A DNA stretch of 35,420 bases from an uncultured Burkholderiales bacterium (lineage in GTDB: Bacteria > Pseudomonadota > Gammaproteobacteria > Burkholderiales > Burkholderiaceae_C). This document shows positions 1 to 8,600 of the stretch, in pieces (position 1 is the first letter of the stretch; each line of letters opens with the position of its first letter). The stretch is taken from contig CAIWAO010000086.1 in NCBI GenBank assembly GCA_903910745.1, forward strand, positions 1-35,420, in the 5' to 3' direction. The notes under the pieces are model-generated. The model did no database searches, had not been told where the DNA came from, and saw only the letters and a program-made list of their open reading frames with translations. The position numbers and the translations under genes are program-made.

Positions 1-96
1 AAGCACACAGATCATTTAAATTAATATATCAAAAAAAGAGTAGCTAGACTCGGAGTTCAATCAACCATGGTCGCGAGGCTTATGAGCTTCAGTTTA

Positions 97-130
97 GGTT
101 CCTTAGGTTCGTGAAGTTTATTAAGGAACC
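97..130. repeat. Inverted repeat overlapping the phoR stop codon
   Basis: A perfect 9-bp inverted repeat (GGTTCCTTA at 97-105, TAAGGAACC at 122-130) encloses a 16-nt loop and includes the phoR stop codon at 121-123. In the phoR transcript it would fold at the extreme 3' end of the coding region. No run of T follows on the minus strand, so it is not a classical intrinsic terminator. It may protect the mRNA 3' end or assist a factor-dependent stop. The remaining bases 1-96 show no gene that I can support. Confidence 0.5.
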
Positions 131-1473
131 AAAACTTCAACCTCAACTTTTCTAATCCTGTGCACCGGAAATCGAATCGCAAAAGACGATCCCTTCCCAA
201 CCTGGCTTGAAATGCTAAGGCGGGCGTCATGCCTTTGAGCTACGTGCTTGACGATTGCAAGTCCTAGACCCGTTCCGCCAGAGTCTCTGGACCTACTTCG
301 ATCGACTCTGTAAAAACGCTCAGTCAACCTCGGGATATGCTCACGCGCGATCCCCGCTCCAGTATCTTCCACCTTAAACTCTAGCTCTCCCGAGGAAAGG
401 AGAATTAGTGAGACATAGATTGATCCATCCTCTGGGGTATAACGAACCGCATTACTCACTAAATTGGTCATTGCACTAAAGAGTTCATTACGAGAGCCAG
501 CAACTTCAAGCCCCACCTCTTCTAGACCATCACAATTGAACTGAATATTTTGAACCGTATGAGGATACAAGAGTTGAGATAGTGATAAAGCTTCTTGATT
601 ACATTGTTTCCAAAGAACAGAGATGGGAGTCCACTCAGATTTGCCTGGGATGGGGGACCCTTCAAGTTTGGAGAGTGTCAGTAAATCATTCACCAAGGTT
701 TGCATACGAGTAGCTTGCACAGACATAAGCTCAAGATATCCGCGCCTTTCTTGTTCGCTAACGGGAAGTGTGAGCAGGGTCTCCACAAATCCAGATAACA
801 CAGTCAATGGGGTTCTGATCTCGTGGGAGACATTAGCTACAAAGTCCCTTCTCATCACTTCAGCTTGTTCGATTTGAGTGATATCGCGGGACAAAAGTAA
901 TCTGCGACCATCCCCGTAAGGAAAGAGTTGAACTGAAATCCTTCTTGGAAGCTCAGGCTTGCTGTCCCGAGCATGAATCACAATTTCCTCCTGAGCTCCC
1001 AAAAGCTTTAAATAATTGGAGAACATTGGGTCACGCACTAAATTAGCAATGAGTTGCTTTTCGTCTTTTTGCATATCAATTCCCAACTGCTGAGCTGCAG
1101 TTTGGTTACACCAATCTATTCTGGACTCCGAGTCGAGGAGCAAAACACCATTAGGGGAGGCTTGAATTGCGGACAAAAATGCATTTAAGCGGTTAACGCT
1201 CTCAAGATTGATTCTGCGTTGAGCGCGCACGACTCGCACGACTCTTTCTACAATACTCACATAGACTCCGACCTTGCTGGGCCTATTTTCAAGCTCCTCT
1301 TGCTGGAGCCATTTGAGTATGTTTTTTATTTGGTACTGATCAAAAATGGTCCAAGCTAGCGACACTACAAAGAGGCCCGCGCAGGAACCGTAGACAGAAT
1401 TCGAGCCAACTATGTACCCAAATAATGCGCCTATGAGCAGTAATAAAGTAAGGCTTGCGACTTGCCTAAACAT
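121..1473 (-). CDS. phoR: Phosphate regulon sensor histidine kinase PhoR
   Basis: Inner-membrane sensor kinase that phosphorylates PhoB when phosphate is scarce and is held inactive through PstSCAB-PhoU. The 450-residue protein starts with two close hydrophobic segments (about 4-25 and 28-45), then a charged linker, a PAS-like region (about 95-200), the dimerisation box with phospho-acceptor His217 in NVSHEIRTPL, and an HATPase domain with N box (NLVSNAVRYTP, from 337), G1 (DTGAGI, 370-375), F box (RFYRVD) and G2 (GGTGLGLAI, 399-407). All catalytic boxes are intact and the length is normal for PhoR. It is the last gene of the pst operon, 32 bp after phoB. The start was chosen because the first membrane segment begins right after it; its ribosome binding site is weak, which suggests coupling to phoB. 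Confidence 0.97.
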   Translation of the reverse strand: MFRQVASLTLLLLIGALFGYIVGSNSVYGSCAGLFVVSLAWTIFDQYQIKNILKWLQQEELENRPSKVGVYVSIVERVVRVVRAQRRINLESVNRLNAFLSAIQASPNGVLLLDSESRIDWCNQTAAQQLGIDMQKDEKQLIANLVRDPMFSNYLKLLGAQEEIVIHARDSKPELPRRISVQLFPYGDGRRLLLSRDITQIEQAEVMRRDFVANVSHEIRTPLTVLSGFVETLLTLPVSEQERRGYLELMSVQATRMQTLVNDLLTLSKLEGSPIPGKSEWTPISVLWKQCNQEALSLSQLLYPHTVQNIQFNCDGLEEVGLEVAGSRNELFSAMTNLVSNAVRYTPEDGSIYVSLILLSSGELEFKVEDTGAGIAREHIPRLTERFYRVDRSRSRDSGGTGLGLAIVKHVAQRHDARLSISSQVGKGSSFAIRFPVHRIRKVEVEVLVP

Positions 1474-1505
1474 GGCTAGACATCTCTAGACATCACTACA
1501 CATAA

Positions 1506-2207
1506 TTAGATGGCATGAGCACCGACTGTTAATCTATAGCCAGCACCCCGCACTGTCTCAATCATAGCTCCAGCTTCACCAAGAGCCTCTCGGAGTCGTT
1601 TGACGTGAACATCTACCGTTCGCTCCTCGATAAAGACATGATCGCCCCAAACTTTGTCCAAGAGTTGCGAGCGTGAATGAACGCGCTCTGTATGATGCAT
1701 AAGAAAACTAAGTAATTTGAACTCGGTTGGTCCCATTTTGAGAGCCTGCCCTGCATAGGTTACTCTGTAAGAGGATCCGTCTAAGTTAAGGGCACCGACC
1801 GCCACACTCTCTGCGACCTGCTCTGGGGCTCTTCTTCTTAGCACTGCTCGAATACGTGCCAACAACTCTTGGGTAGAGAATGGTTTTGTAATGTAGTCAT
1901 CTGCACCTGCGTCTAGTCCCATTACTTTGTCGCTTTCATCGCCTCTTGCGGTTAGCATCAAAATAGGAACTGATTTAATGCGAGGGTCCAAACGCCATTT
2001 CTTTGCAAGTACAACCCCACTTTGTCCAGGGAGCATCCAATCTAGCAAAATCACGTCTGGCAAAACAGAGTCGATCTCGCGCTGAGCAGAATCTCCATCC
2101 TCTGACCAAATGGGGGTAAAGCCGTTGTGGCGTAAATTCACAGAAATTAGTTCTGCGATCGCCTTCTCATCTTCAACAATCAGAACTCTTGGCAAGTGTG
2201 AACGCAT
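1506..2207 (-). CDS. phoB: Phosphate regulon response regulator PhoB
   Basis: OmpR/PhoB-type transcription factor that binds Pho boxes when phosphorylated by PhoR and activates the phosphate-starvation regulon. The 233-residue protein has a receiver domain (about 5-122) with acidic pair Glu12/Asp13, phospho-acceptor Asp56 (in ILLDWMLPG), Thr86 and Lys108, and a C-terminal winged-helix domain (about 130-230) ending in the typical ETVRGAGYRL wing. It lies between phoU (37-bp gap) and phoR (32-bp gap), so it is probably transcribed both with the pst operon and thereby under its own control through the Pho box upstream of pstS. No strong ribosome binding site precedes its ATG. Confidence 0.97.
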   Translation of the reverse strand: MRSHLPRVLIVEDEKAIAELISVNLRHNGFTPIWSEDGDSAQREIDSVLPDVILLDWMLPGQSGVVLAKKWRLDPRIKSVPILMLTARGDESDKVMGLDAGADDYITKPFSTQELLARIRAVLRRRAPEQVAESVAVGALNLDGSSYRVTYAGQALKMGPTEFKLLSFLMHHTERVHSRSQLLDKVWGDHVFIEERTVDVHVKRLREALGEAGAMIETVRGAGYRLTVGAHAI

Positions 2208-2244
2208 GGTTATTAACTTAAAAATAATTAGTTAAAGGAATAAA

Positions 2245-2946
2245 TTAGAGTACAGAAGACTCAATCTCTGCAATTGAAGTATGCCTAATGTCAGCACCTT
2301 TTACAATATAGATGATGCACTCTGCAATGTTCTTCGCATGATCTCCAATTCGCTCAATCGCCTTAGCAATGAACAACAAATCAAGACTTGCAGAAATAGT
2401 TCTTGGGTCTTCCATCATGTAAGTGATGAGTTTTCTGACGAAACCATCAAACTCTTGGTCAATTAAATCGTCTTCCTTCAAAATGGTCACAGCAGACTGG
2501 GTATCCAACCTTGCAAAGCCGTCCAGTGCTTTACGAAGTTGGCTACTTGCCATCTCAGTTGCCAGTCTAAGCTCAGATGAAGGCAGTTTACGAGGTGCAC
2601 CGCCTTCAATGATTGATTTAACCATTTTGGCAATTTTTTGCGCCTCATCTCCAACTCGTTCTAAGTTGGCCGTAATTTTGGATATGGCCATAAGTAAGCG
2701 CAAATCTTTTGCAGTAGGTTGACGTCTACCAATGATCGAACTGAGTTCACGGTCAATCTCGACTTCCATGGCATTGACTCTGTTCTCGGCTTCTGCGACT
2801 TGGTCAGTCACCTCAGTGCTCAGTTGAGTTAGTGAATAAACAGATTGTCTAATTTGAGACTCAACTAAGCCACCCATCTCCATAACGCGGGAGCATACAT
2901 CATTTATTTCGGTGTCAAATTGAGTAGATAGATGTTTATCTGGCAT
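2245..2946 (-). CDS. phoU: Phosphate signalling protein PhoU
   Basis: Cytoplasmic all-helical protein that links the Pst transporter to PhoR, repressing the Pho regulon when phosphate is plentiful. The 233 residues form the expected two repeated three-helix bundles, with the paired metal-binding type motifs visible as ERVGDEAQKIAKM in the first half and ERIGDHAKNIAE in the second. The length matches the family. Its ATG is preceded by AAGGA at suitable spacing, 50 bp after pstB, and phoB follows 37 bp later. Gene order pstB-phoU-phoB-phoR supports the assignment strongly. Confidence 0.97.
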   Translation of the reverse strand: MPDKHLSTQFDTEINDVCSRVMEMGGLVESQIRQSVYSLTQLSTEVTDQVAEAENRVNAMEVEIDRELSSIIGRRQPTAKDLRLLMAISKITANLERVGDEAQKIAKMVKSIIEGGAPRKLPSSELRLATEMASSQLRKALDGFARLDTQSAVTILKEDDLIDQEFDGFVRKLITYMMEDPRTISASLDLLFIAKAIERIGDHAKNIAECIIYIVKGADIRHTSIAEIESSVL

Positions 2947-2996
2947 GAGAAATCCTTAATATTTTGTAACTTTAAATTGTTGTTGAAATTAAATAA

Positions 2997-3770
2997 TCAA
3001 CCAAAACGTCCTGTGATGTAATCCTCTGTTTCTTTGCGTTGAGGTTTAAAGAAGAGTTGCTCTGTTGGACCAAACTCGACTAAGTCGCCTAAGTACATGT
3101 AGGCTGTGAAATCGCTACAACGTGCTGCTTGCTGCATGTTGTGGGTAACAATCACTACTGTATAGTCTTGCTTGAGCTCAATGATAAGCTCCTCCACCTT
3201 AGCTGTCGAGATGGGGTCAAGCGCTGAGCACGGCTCATCGAGCAATAAAATCTCTGGCTTGATTGCAATACCCCTTGCTATACAAAGCCTTTGCTGTTGT
3301 CCGCCTGATAGGCCACTTCCGCTTTGATTGAGCTTGTCTTTTACTTCTGTCCAAAGTGCAGCCTTTTTAAGCGCCCACTCAACTCTGTCATCCATGTCGT
3401 TGGTGTTTAAGTTCTCAAACAAACGCACTCCAAATGCAATGTTGTCATAAATAGACATCGGGAAAGGTGTTGGCTTTTGAAACACCATACCCACCTTGGC
3501 ACGGATCAATGAGATGTCCAGTTGTGAGGTGAGCAGGTTCTCACCGTCAAGCTCAATAGAGCCCTCAGCGCGTTGCTCAGGATAGAGCTCAAACATCCGG
3601 TTGAAGGTGCGCAGGAGAGTTGATTTACCACAACCTGATGGACCGATAAAAGCGGTTACCTGGTTTTCTGGAATCTCTAGATTGATGTTTTTAAGAGCAT
3701 GAAATTTACCGTAGTAAAAATTCAAATCTTTAACGGTAATTTTTGGCTTATTTGCGACTGCAGTTCCCAT
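2997..3770 (-). CDS. pstB: Phosphate ABC transporter ATP-binding protein PstB
   Basis: ATPase that powers phosphate import through PstC-PstA. The 257-residue protein shows Walker [10 protein letters not shown] (43-51), the ABC signature LSGGQQQR (154-161), Walker B ILLLDEP (174-180) and the switch His210. The phosphate-importer hallmark [15 protein letters not shown] is present near the N terminus, and the C terminus ends in the PstB-typical DYITGRFG. The start has AAGGA eight bases upstream. It follows pstA by 46 bp and precedes phoU by 50 bp in the same operon. Confidence 0.98.
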   Translation of the reverse strand: MGTAVANKPKITVKDLNFYYGKFHALKNINLEIPENQVTAFIGPSGCGKSTLLRTFNRMFELYPEQRAEGSIELDGENLLTSQLDISLIRAKVGMVFQKPTPFPMSIYDNIAFGVRLFENLNTNDMDDRVEWALKKAALWTEVKDKLNQSGSGLSGGQQQRLCIARGIAIKPEILLLDEPCSALDPISTAKVEELIIELKQDYTVVIVTHNMQQAARCSDFTAYMYLGDLVEFGPTEQLFFKPQRKETEDYITGRFG

Positions 3771-3816
3771 GACTAAGATCCTTTGATTATTTAGCTATTG
3801 CTATTAACTTTTGCTA

Positions 3817-4689
3817 TTAACTTTTTTGGCTCGTGAGTGAGCGCGCGAGAATATTCAAACCCAAAACTGCAACAGTGATCAAGAACACGCCGGCCCAAGC
3901 AAGTTGTTGCCAGTTTTCATGAGGACTCATCGCAAATTTAAAAATAGTGACGGGCAAACTTGCCATAGGTGAGCTCAAATCAGTTGACCAAAACTGGTTG
4001 CTCAGTGCAGTCAAAAGCAGTGGAGCGGTTTCACCAGATATACGAGCAACTGCAAGCAACACTCCAGTCACCACACCGGCCTGAGCAGAGCGAAGAGTGA
4101 TACTTAAGATCACTTTCCACTTAGGGGTCCCTAAGGCGTAAGCTGCCTCCCTAAGTCCTGGCGGGATTAGTGAGAGCATATTCTCTGTGGTTCTAATTAC
4201 AACTGGAATCACAATCAAGGCTAAGGCTATTGATCCTGCCCAGCCAGAGAAGGCTTTGAAGTGAGCAAAAAGAAGCATGTTGTAAACAAACAGCCCAATC
4301 ACAATAGAGGGTGCAGATAGCAAGATGTCATTCACAAAGCGAGTAACTACTGACAAAGCCCCTTTAGGGTTGTACTCAGCCAAATAAATACCCGCCATAA
4401 TTCCGATGGGCGTACCAATTAAAGTAGCAACGGTTACCATGATTAGGGAACCAAAAATTGCATTTGCAAGCCCCCCACCTGGCTCTCCCGGATTAGGCGT
4501 GTCCTCAACCAAGGTTGCAAAACTCAACCCACCCAAACCCAATACCAGTGTTTCATAGAGAATCCAAATTAGCCATAAAAGACCAAAGCCCATTGCGAGT
4601 ATGGATAGAACTAAGGCTATTTTATTTACTCTATTTCGAGCAACAAACTTCTGATATTTGGGGTCGTTCATCATTTCTTGTTTTGTCAT
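3817..4689 (-). CDS. pstA: Phosphate ABC transporter permease PstA
   Basis: Inner-membrane permease that pairs with PstC to form the phosphate channel. The 290-residue protein has about six hydrophobic segments and the binding-protein-dependent transport signature (the EAA loop, here [16 protein letters not shown] at about residues 178-193). The N terminus carries an extra hydrophilic stretch of about 25 residues before the first membrane span. Its ATG overlaps the TGA of pstC in an ATGA junction, which indicates translational coupling and fixes the start; GAGGG lies upstream within pstC. Confidence 0.97.
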   Translation of the reverse strand: MTKQEMMNDPKYQKFVARNRVNKIALVLSILAMGFGLLWLIWILYETLVLGLGGLSFATLVEDTPNPGEPGGGLANAIFGSLIMVTVATLIGTPIGIMAGIYLAEYNPKGALSVVTRFVNDILLSAPSIVIGLFVYNMLLFAHFKAFSGWAGSIALALIVIPVVIRTTENMLSLIPPGLREAAYALGTPKWKVILSITLRSAQAGVVTGVLLAVARISGETAPLLLTALSNQFWSTDLSSPMASLPVTIFKFAMSPHENWQQLAWAGVFLITVAVLGLNILARSLTSQKS

Positions 4690-5726
4690 GATTTTGTACC
4701 CTCGCTTTTACGAAGTTGTGCAAGCATCACTTTTGAAAGTGATAGAACAACAAAGGTGATAAAAAAGAGAACCAGACCCAAGTAAATCAATGAAGATTTG
4801 TGAAGTCCTTCAGCGGACTCGGCAAACTCACTTGCCAATACAGAGGTGATACTGTTGGCTGCTGCAAAAAGACTCATTGAGCTGAGTTGATTGATATTAC
4901 CAATTACAAATGTAACTGCCATGGTCTCACCTAAGGCACGTCCAAGACCCAGCATAACTCCACCCACAACACCCCCTTTGGTGTAGGGTAATACCACTTT
5001 ACTGATAACCTCCCAAGTCGTTGCACCCAAACCGTAAGCAGACTCTTTAAGTAGGGGCGGAGTGACTTCAAATACATCTCGAATAACGGAGGAGATGAAC
5101 GGAATAATCATAATGGCAAGAATAAATCCTGCAGACAATATTCCAATTCCAACTGGCGGTCCACTCACCAAGGGACCTAGAACTGGTACCCCCTTAAGTA
5201 AGTGTTGCAGTGGTAATTGAACGTAGGTTGCCAAAATTGGACTAAAGACGAGTAATCCCCACATTCCATAAACGATGGAGGGGATCGCAGCCAAAAGTTC
5301 AATGGCTGTCCCCAAAGGACGCTTTAACCATCCTGGGGATAATTCAGTTAAAAAGATTGCAATACCAAAACTTACTGGGACTGCAATTAATAATGCAATG
5401 ATTGAGGTAGCCAAAGTGCCATAAATCATGACCAATCCACCAAACTCTTCCTTAACAGGATCCCAAAGTGTGCTGGTCAAAAAACCTAGTCCAAAGTGAC
5501 TCATCGCAGGCCATGCGCCAACCACCAATGAGAAAAGAATTCCAAACAAGACAAGCAGTGTGAAGCAAACAGATAAAAGTGCTAAAAGACCAAAGATCTG
5601 GTCAAAAAGACTTCCATATTTTGTGCTTTTTGGTGAGGGTGGGACGTCCATAGTACGATTTTTATATTGAGGAAAGTTCGCCGAACCTAGAGAGGATTCC
5701 TGCGAAGGGATAGATGAAATTGACAA
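4686..5726 (-). CDS. pstC: Phosphate ABC transporter permease PstC
   Basis: Second membrane permease of the phosphate transporter. The 346-residue protein has about six hydrophobic segments and an EAA loop ([16 protein letters not shown]). The open frame begins at a TTG preceded by AAGGGAG at good spacing, so I keep that start; the first in-frame ATG is 25 codons later, has no ribosome binding site, and would give 321 residues, which is also normal for PstC. The extra N terminus is hydrophilic and low in conservation by eye. The gene overlaps pstA by 4 bases and is separated from pstS by 132 bp containing a stem-loop and a tandem repeat. Confidence 0.95.
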   Translation of the reverse strand: MSISSIPSQESSLGSANFPQYKNRTMDVPPSPKSTKYGSLFDQIFGLLALLSVCFTLLVLFGILFSLVVGAWPAMSHFGLGFLTSTLWDPVKEEFGGLVMIYGTLATSIIALLIAVPVSFGIAIFLTELSPGWLKRPLGTAIELLAAIPSIVYGMWGLLVFSPILATYVQLPLQHLLKGVPVLGPLVSGPPVGIGILSAGFILAIMIIPFISSVIRDVFEVTPPLLKESAYGLGATTWEVISKVVLPYTKGGVVGGVMLGLGRALGETMAVTFVIGNINQLSSMSLFAAANSITSVLASEFAESAEGLHKSSLIYLGLVLFFITFVVLSLSKVMLAQLRKSEGTKS

Positions 5727-5762
5727 GAGCGGCTCTCCCTTGATTGCTACTACTTAAATTGA

Positions 5763-5795
5763 GGCCTATATGAACAGCATTTGTACACATAGGCC
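5763..5795 (-). promoter_or_regulatory. Stem-loop between pstS and pstC
   Basis: GGCCTAT at 5763-5769 pairs with ATAGGCC at 5789-5795, and two more pairs form after one mismatch, giving a stem of about nine pairs around a 13-nt loop. It sits after pstS and before pstC in the shared transcript. No T run follows on the minus strand. In many binding-protein operons such an element protects or attenuates the message so that the binding protein outnumbers the permeases; that role is inference here. Confidence 0.5.
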
Positions 5796-5815
5796 ACCAT
5801 TACATAAAAACCAAA

Positions 5816-5855
5816 TAGCTGTATATCTTACGAATTAGCTGTATATCTTACGAAT
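5816..5855. repeat. Perfect 20-bp tandem duplication after pstS
   Basis: TAGCTGTATATCTTACGAAT occurs twice head to tail (5816-5835 and 5836-5855), ending 3 bp before the pstS stop codon position on the minus strand. Exact identity points to a recent slippage duplication. It lies in the pstS-pstC untranslated spacer, so it lengthens the leader of the permease genes without touching coding sequence. Confidence 0.9.
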
Positions 5856-5858
5856 AAA

Positions 5859-6902
5859 TTATTTGTAAGAAATAGTTTTGCCAGAAGTGTCTTTGATTTG
5901 ACCCCAAGCTTGACGGATCTCTTCTTTAACTGCGGGTGGCATGACTACGAAGTCAAGTGCATCTGCACTTTTATCGCCAGTTCTGTATGCCCAGTCAAAG
6001 AACTTGAGCACCTGAGTAGCGACTTCAGGCTTGTCCTGTGATTTATACATGACGATAAAAGTTGCACCCGTAATTGGCCAAGCGTCTTTCTCAGTTTGGT
6101 TGGTCAAAATCTGGTAGAAAGTCTTAGCCCAATTTGCACCTGAAGCTGCGGATTTGAAAGCGGCTTCGGTAGGCTCAACAAAATTACCTGCAGCATTTTT
6201 AAGACTTGCAAAATTCATTTTGTTTTTCTTAACGTAAACATACTCTACGTAACCAATTGAATTGGGCAAGCTGTTGATATATTTAGCAACACCGTCATTA
6301 CCCTTGCCCGCAGCAGCGTTGGCAATATTGGGCCAGTTAACGGCTGTATTTGCACCCACTTTTTCTTTCCACTCGGGACTAACTTTGCTCAAATAGTCGG
6401 TAAAAAGAAACGATGTTCCTGATCCGTCTGAACGACGGATTGATGTGATTTCAGCATCTGGCAGATTAACATTTGGATTCAATGCCTTGATCGCTGGGTC
6501 ATTCCACTTACCAATCTTGCCAAGGTAGATGTTTGCCAACAACTCACCCGTCAAACGCAATTGTCCAGGTGCTACGCCTGCAAGATTGATCACGGGTACA
6601 ACTCCGCCAATAACGGTTGGGAATTGCAACTGCCCTTTTTTAGCAAGGTCCTCATCAGTACGGGGCATGTCGGTTGCGCCAAAATCGATGGTCTTTGCGT
6701 CAATTTGGTTCAAACCGGCACCAGAACCAACTGAAACGTAGTTGATCTTTATTCCGGTTTCCTTGTAATAATCACTTGTCCATTTTGTGTAAATGTCGTT
6801 TGGAAAGCTCGCTCCAGCGCCGTTCACAGACTGAGCAAAAGAGCAAACTGATAAGCTTAGTGCTGCAACTGCAACAATTTTTAATGCAAAACGATTGATC
6901 AT
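5859..6902 (-). CDS. pstS: Phosphate ABC transporter periplasmic binding protein PstS
   Basis: Periplasmic phosphate-binding protein that delivers phosphate to PstC-PstA. The 347-residue precursor has a signal peptide (about 1-24, hydrophobic core IVAVAALSLSVC, likely cleavage after SFA or SFAQ). Phosphate-contacting loops typical of PstS are visible: GAGASFP (28-34), VGSGAG (58-63), FGATDMP (74-80) and RRSDGSGTS (156-164). The ATG has AAGGA nine bases upstream. It is the first gene of the pst-pho operon and is preceded by a strong Pho box, so it should be induced by phosphate starvation. Confidence 0.98.
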   Translation of the reverse strand: MINRFALKIVAVAALSLSVCSFAQSVNGAGASFPNDIYTKWTSDYYKETGIKINYVSVGSGAGLNQIDAKTIDFGATDMPRTDEDLAKKGQLQFPTVIGGVVPVINLAGVAPGQLRLTGELLANIYLGKIGKWNDPAIKALNPNVNLPDAEITSIRRSDGSGTSFLFTDYLSKVSPEWKEKVGANTAVNWPNIANAAAGKGNDGVAKYINSLPNSIGYVEYVYVKKNKMNFASLKNAAGNFVEPTEAAFKSAASGANWAKTFYQILTNQTEKDAWPITGATFIVMYKSQDKPEVATQVLKFFDWAYRTGDKSADALDFVVMPPAVKEEIRQAWGQIKDTSGKTISYK

Positions 6903-6977
6903 GAAATTAGGTCCTTAGTTTAATTGGGTTCCGTTCCTGTACTCTTAAGAAATCTTAAAAATATAAGCTAGCAACGT

Positions 6978-7011
6978 ACTGTAAGTCTGTAAAATGACAA
7001 TTTCATGACAT
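6978..7011 (-). promoter_or_regulatory. Pho box and -10 element for pstS
   Basis: On the minus strand two TGTCAT hexamers (7010-7005 and 6999-6994) are exactly 11 nt apart, which is the PhoB-binding direct repeat (18-bp box 7011-6994). Exactly 10 bp further is TACAGT (6983-6978), a fair -10 hexamer, with no -35 needed, as in PhoB-activated promoters. Transcription would start near 6971, giving a leader of about 70 nt before pstS. Confidence 0.85.
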
Positions 7012-7048
7012 ACTTCCAATTGACATTAAATTGTAATATTTTGCTTTA

Positions 7049-7082
7049 TTGTCGCCAAATTGTCACAATAAACACTTAAGAT
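7049..7082 (+). promoter_or_regulatory. Candidate Pho box and -10 element for ppx
   Basis: On the plus strand TGTC at 7050 and TGTCAC at 7061 are 11 nt apart, a weaker PhoB-type direct repeat (18-bp box 7049-7066). Exactly 10 bp downstream lies TAAGAT (7077-7082), a plausible -10. The first half-site (TGTCGC) is degenerate. The predicted start of transcription, near 7088-7090, is only a few bases from the ppx ATG. Confidence 0.6.
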
Positions 7083-7091
7083 TTCATTCCT

Positions 7092-8594
7092 ATGCAAAAT
7101 GGAACACTATTAGCCGGAATTGATCTCGGCAGTAACAGTTATAGGCTCGAAATTGGTCGATTTGACCATGGTCAGATCAACCGTACAGAATATATTAAAG
7201 AAACTGTACGCCAAGGTAATGGCCTAGACGCTAATCGTAACTTGACCCGGGAGGCAATGCAAAGGGGGTGGGATTGCCTGGGTAGGTTTGGGGAAAGAAT
7301 CTCTGGATTTAAAAAAAACCAGGTCAGAGCAGTTGCCACGCAAACGCTTAGAGAGGCAAGAAATAGAGAAGAGTTTTTGGAGACAGCCCAAAAGGTATTT
7401 GGTTTCCCAATTGAAGTCATCTCTGGTCGAGAGGAGGCTCGTCTAATTTATCTTGGCGTGGCTCACTTACTTCCACACACAGATGACAGACGCCTAGTTA
7501 TCGATATTGGAGGACGGTCCACAGAGCTCATTATTGGAAGCGGACTAGATGCCAAGGTTTTGGAGTCCTACAGAGTTGGAAGCGTTGCCTGGAGTATGAA
7601 GTTCTTTCCTGAGGGGGAATACTCGACAACGGCTTTCAAAACTGCCGAAGTTGCGGCCAAGGCCATATTAGATGAGGCACTGTCTATCTACCCTAGGCAC
7701 GCTTGGGACGTGGCGTATGGGTCTTCTGGGACAGTTGGGGCGGTTGCGGATATTTTGGGCTACGCTGGGTGGTCCTCATCGTTGATCAATAGAGACAGCC
7801 TAAATTGGCTCAAGCGCTCCATGATTCGGGCGCAGTTCAATGATAAGTTAAGGCTTGAAGGACTCAAAGAGGACCGCAAAGCAGTGCTCGGCGGTGGCAT
7901 CAGTGTGCTTAGTGCGGTCTTTGACCTTTTAGAGATAGACGAGCTTCATCTCGCTCAAGGTGCACTCAGGCACGGTGTCATTTATGACATGTTGGATAGG
8001 TCAGATTTCACAACCGATATCAGAGGATCAACAGTCTCCAGGCTCAGCAAAATTGCTGACCTAGATACCCAACAAGCGGAGCGGGTCAATAAGGTTGCCC
8101 AGTTCTTCCTCGGCATGATCATTGATCAGTCTAAATCTGGAGACCCCAACAAGCTCATACAAAAACTCGAATGGGCAAGTAGACTTCATGAGATTGGGAC
8201 ACTTATTTCTCATAGCGATTATCACAAGCACGGTGCTTATTTTCTAGACAATACCGATGCACCTGGGTTTGCCGCCTCTGAGCTTCACCGTCTCTCTTTA
8301 TTGGTATTAGGCCACAGGGGCAAGCTGCGTAAATTGGAGGCCGACTTTAACAACGTAGGCTTTATCAAACAACTGTTGGCCCTAAGACTAGCTGTAATTT
8401 TGTGCCATGCAAAAAGGGATCCTGAATACAAGTCAATTAGTTTGACCCTAGTTAGCGAAGAGAACAGGATATTTAAGTTAACCCTATCCAAGGAGTGGGC
8501 TGAGAAATATCCTCAATCCGCACATTTACTAAAAGAAGAGATCACGGCTTGGCAAAAAACCAGTTGGACGTTTGATCTCGTTTTTAGCTCCTAA
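7092..8594 (+). CDS. ppx: Exopolyphosphatase (Ppx/GppA family)
   Basis: Releases phosphate processively from polyphosphate chains; the family also includes pppGpp phosphatases. The 500-residue protein has the ASKHA-fold N-terminal phosphate loop GIDLGSNSYRLEIG (from residue 9), the acidic motif REEARLIYLGV, a second glycine loop DIGGRSTELIIG, the AYGSSGTVGA loop and a C-terminal HD-like helical region (about 320-490) with RLHEIG and HRGKLRK. Length fits Ppx (about 500) rather than short Ppx forms. An in-frame stop lies 15 bp upstream, so the start is fixed at this ATG, yet there is no ribosome binding site. It is divergent from pstS and converges on sixA with a 6-bp gap. Confidence 0.93.
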   Translation: MQNGTLLAGIDLGSNSYRLEIGRFDHGQINRTEYIKETVRQGNGLDANRNLTREAMQRGWDCLGRFGERISGFKKNQVRAVATQTLREARNREEFLETAQKVFGFPIEVISGREEARLIYLGVAHLLPHTDDRRLVIDIGGRSTELIIGSGLDAKVLESYRVGSVAWSMKFFPEGEYSTTAFKTAEVAAKAILDEALSIYPRHAWDVAYGSSGTVGAVADILGYAGWSSSLINRDSLNWLKRSMIRAQFNDKLRLEGLKEDRKAVLGGGISVLSAVFDLLEIDELHLAQGALRHGVIYDMLDRSDFTTDIRGSTVSRLSKIADLDTQQAERVNKVAQFFLGMIIDQSKSGDPNKLIQKLEWASRLHEIGTLISHSDYHKHGAYFLDNTDAPGFAASELHRLSLLVLGHRGKLRKLEADFNNVGFIKQLLALRLAVILCHAKRDPEYKSISLTLVSEENRIFKLTLSKEWAEKYPQSAHLLKEEITAWQKTSWTFDLVFSS

Positions 8595-8600
8595 AACACT

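Noticed and set aside
7020-7048. Sigma-70 promoter for ppx at TTGACA 7020-7025
   Set aside because: The -35 is perfect but the hexamer 17 bp downstream (GCTTTA) is not a credible -10; the PhoB-type arrangement fits better.
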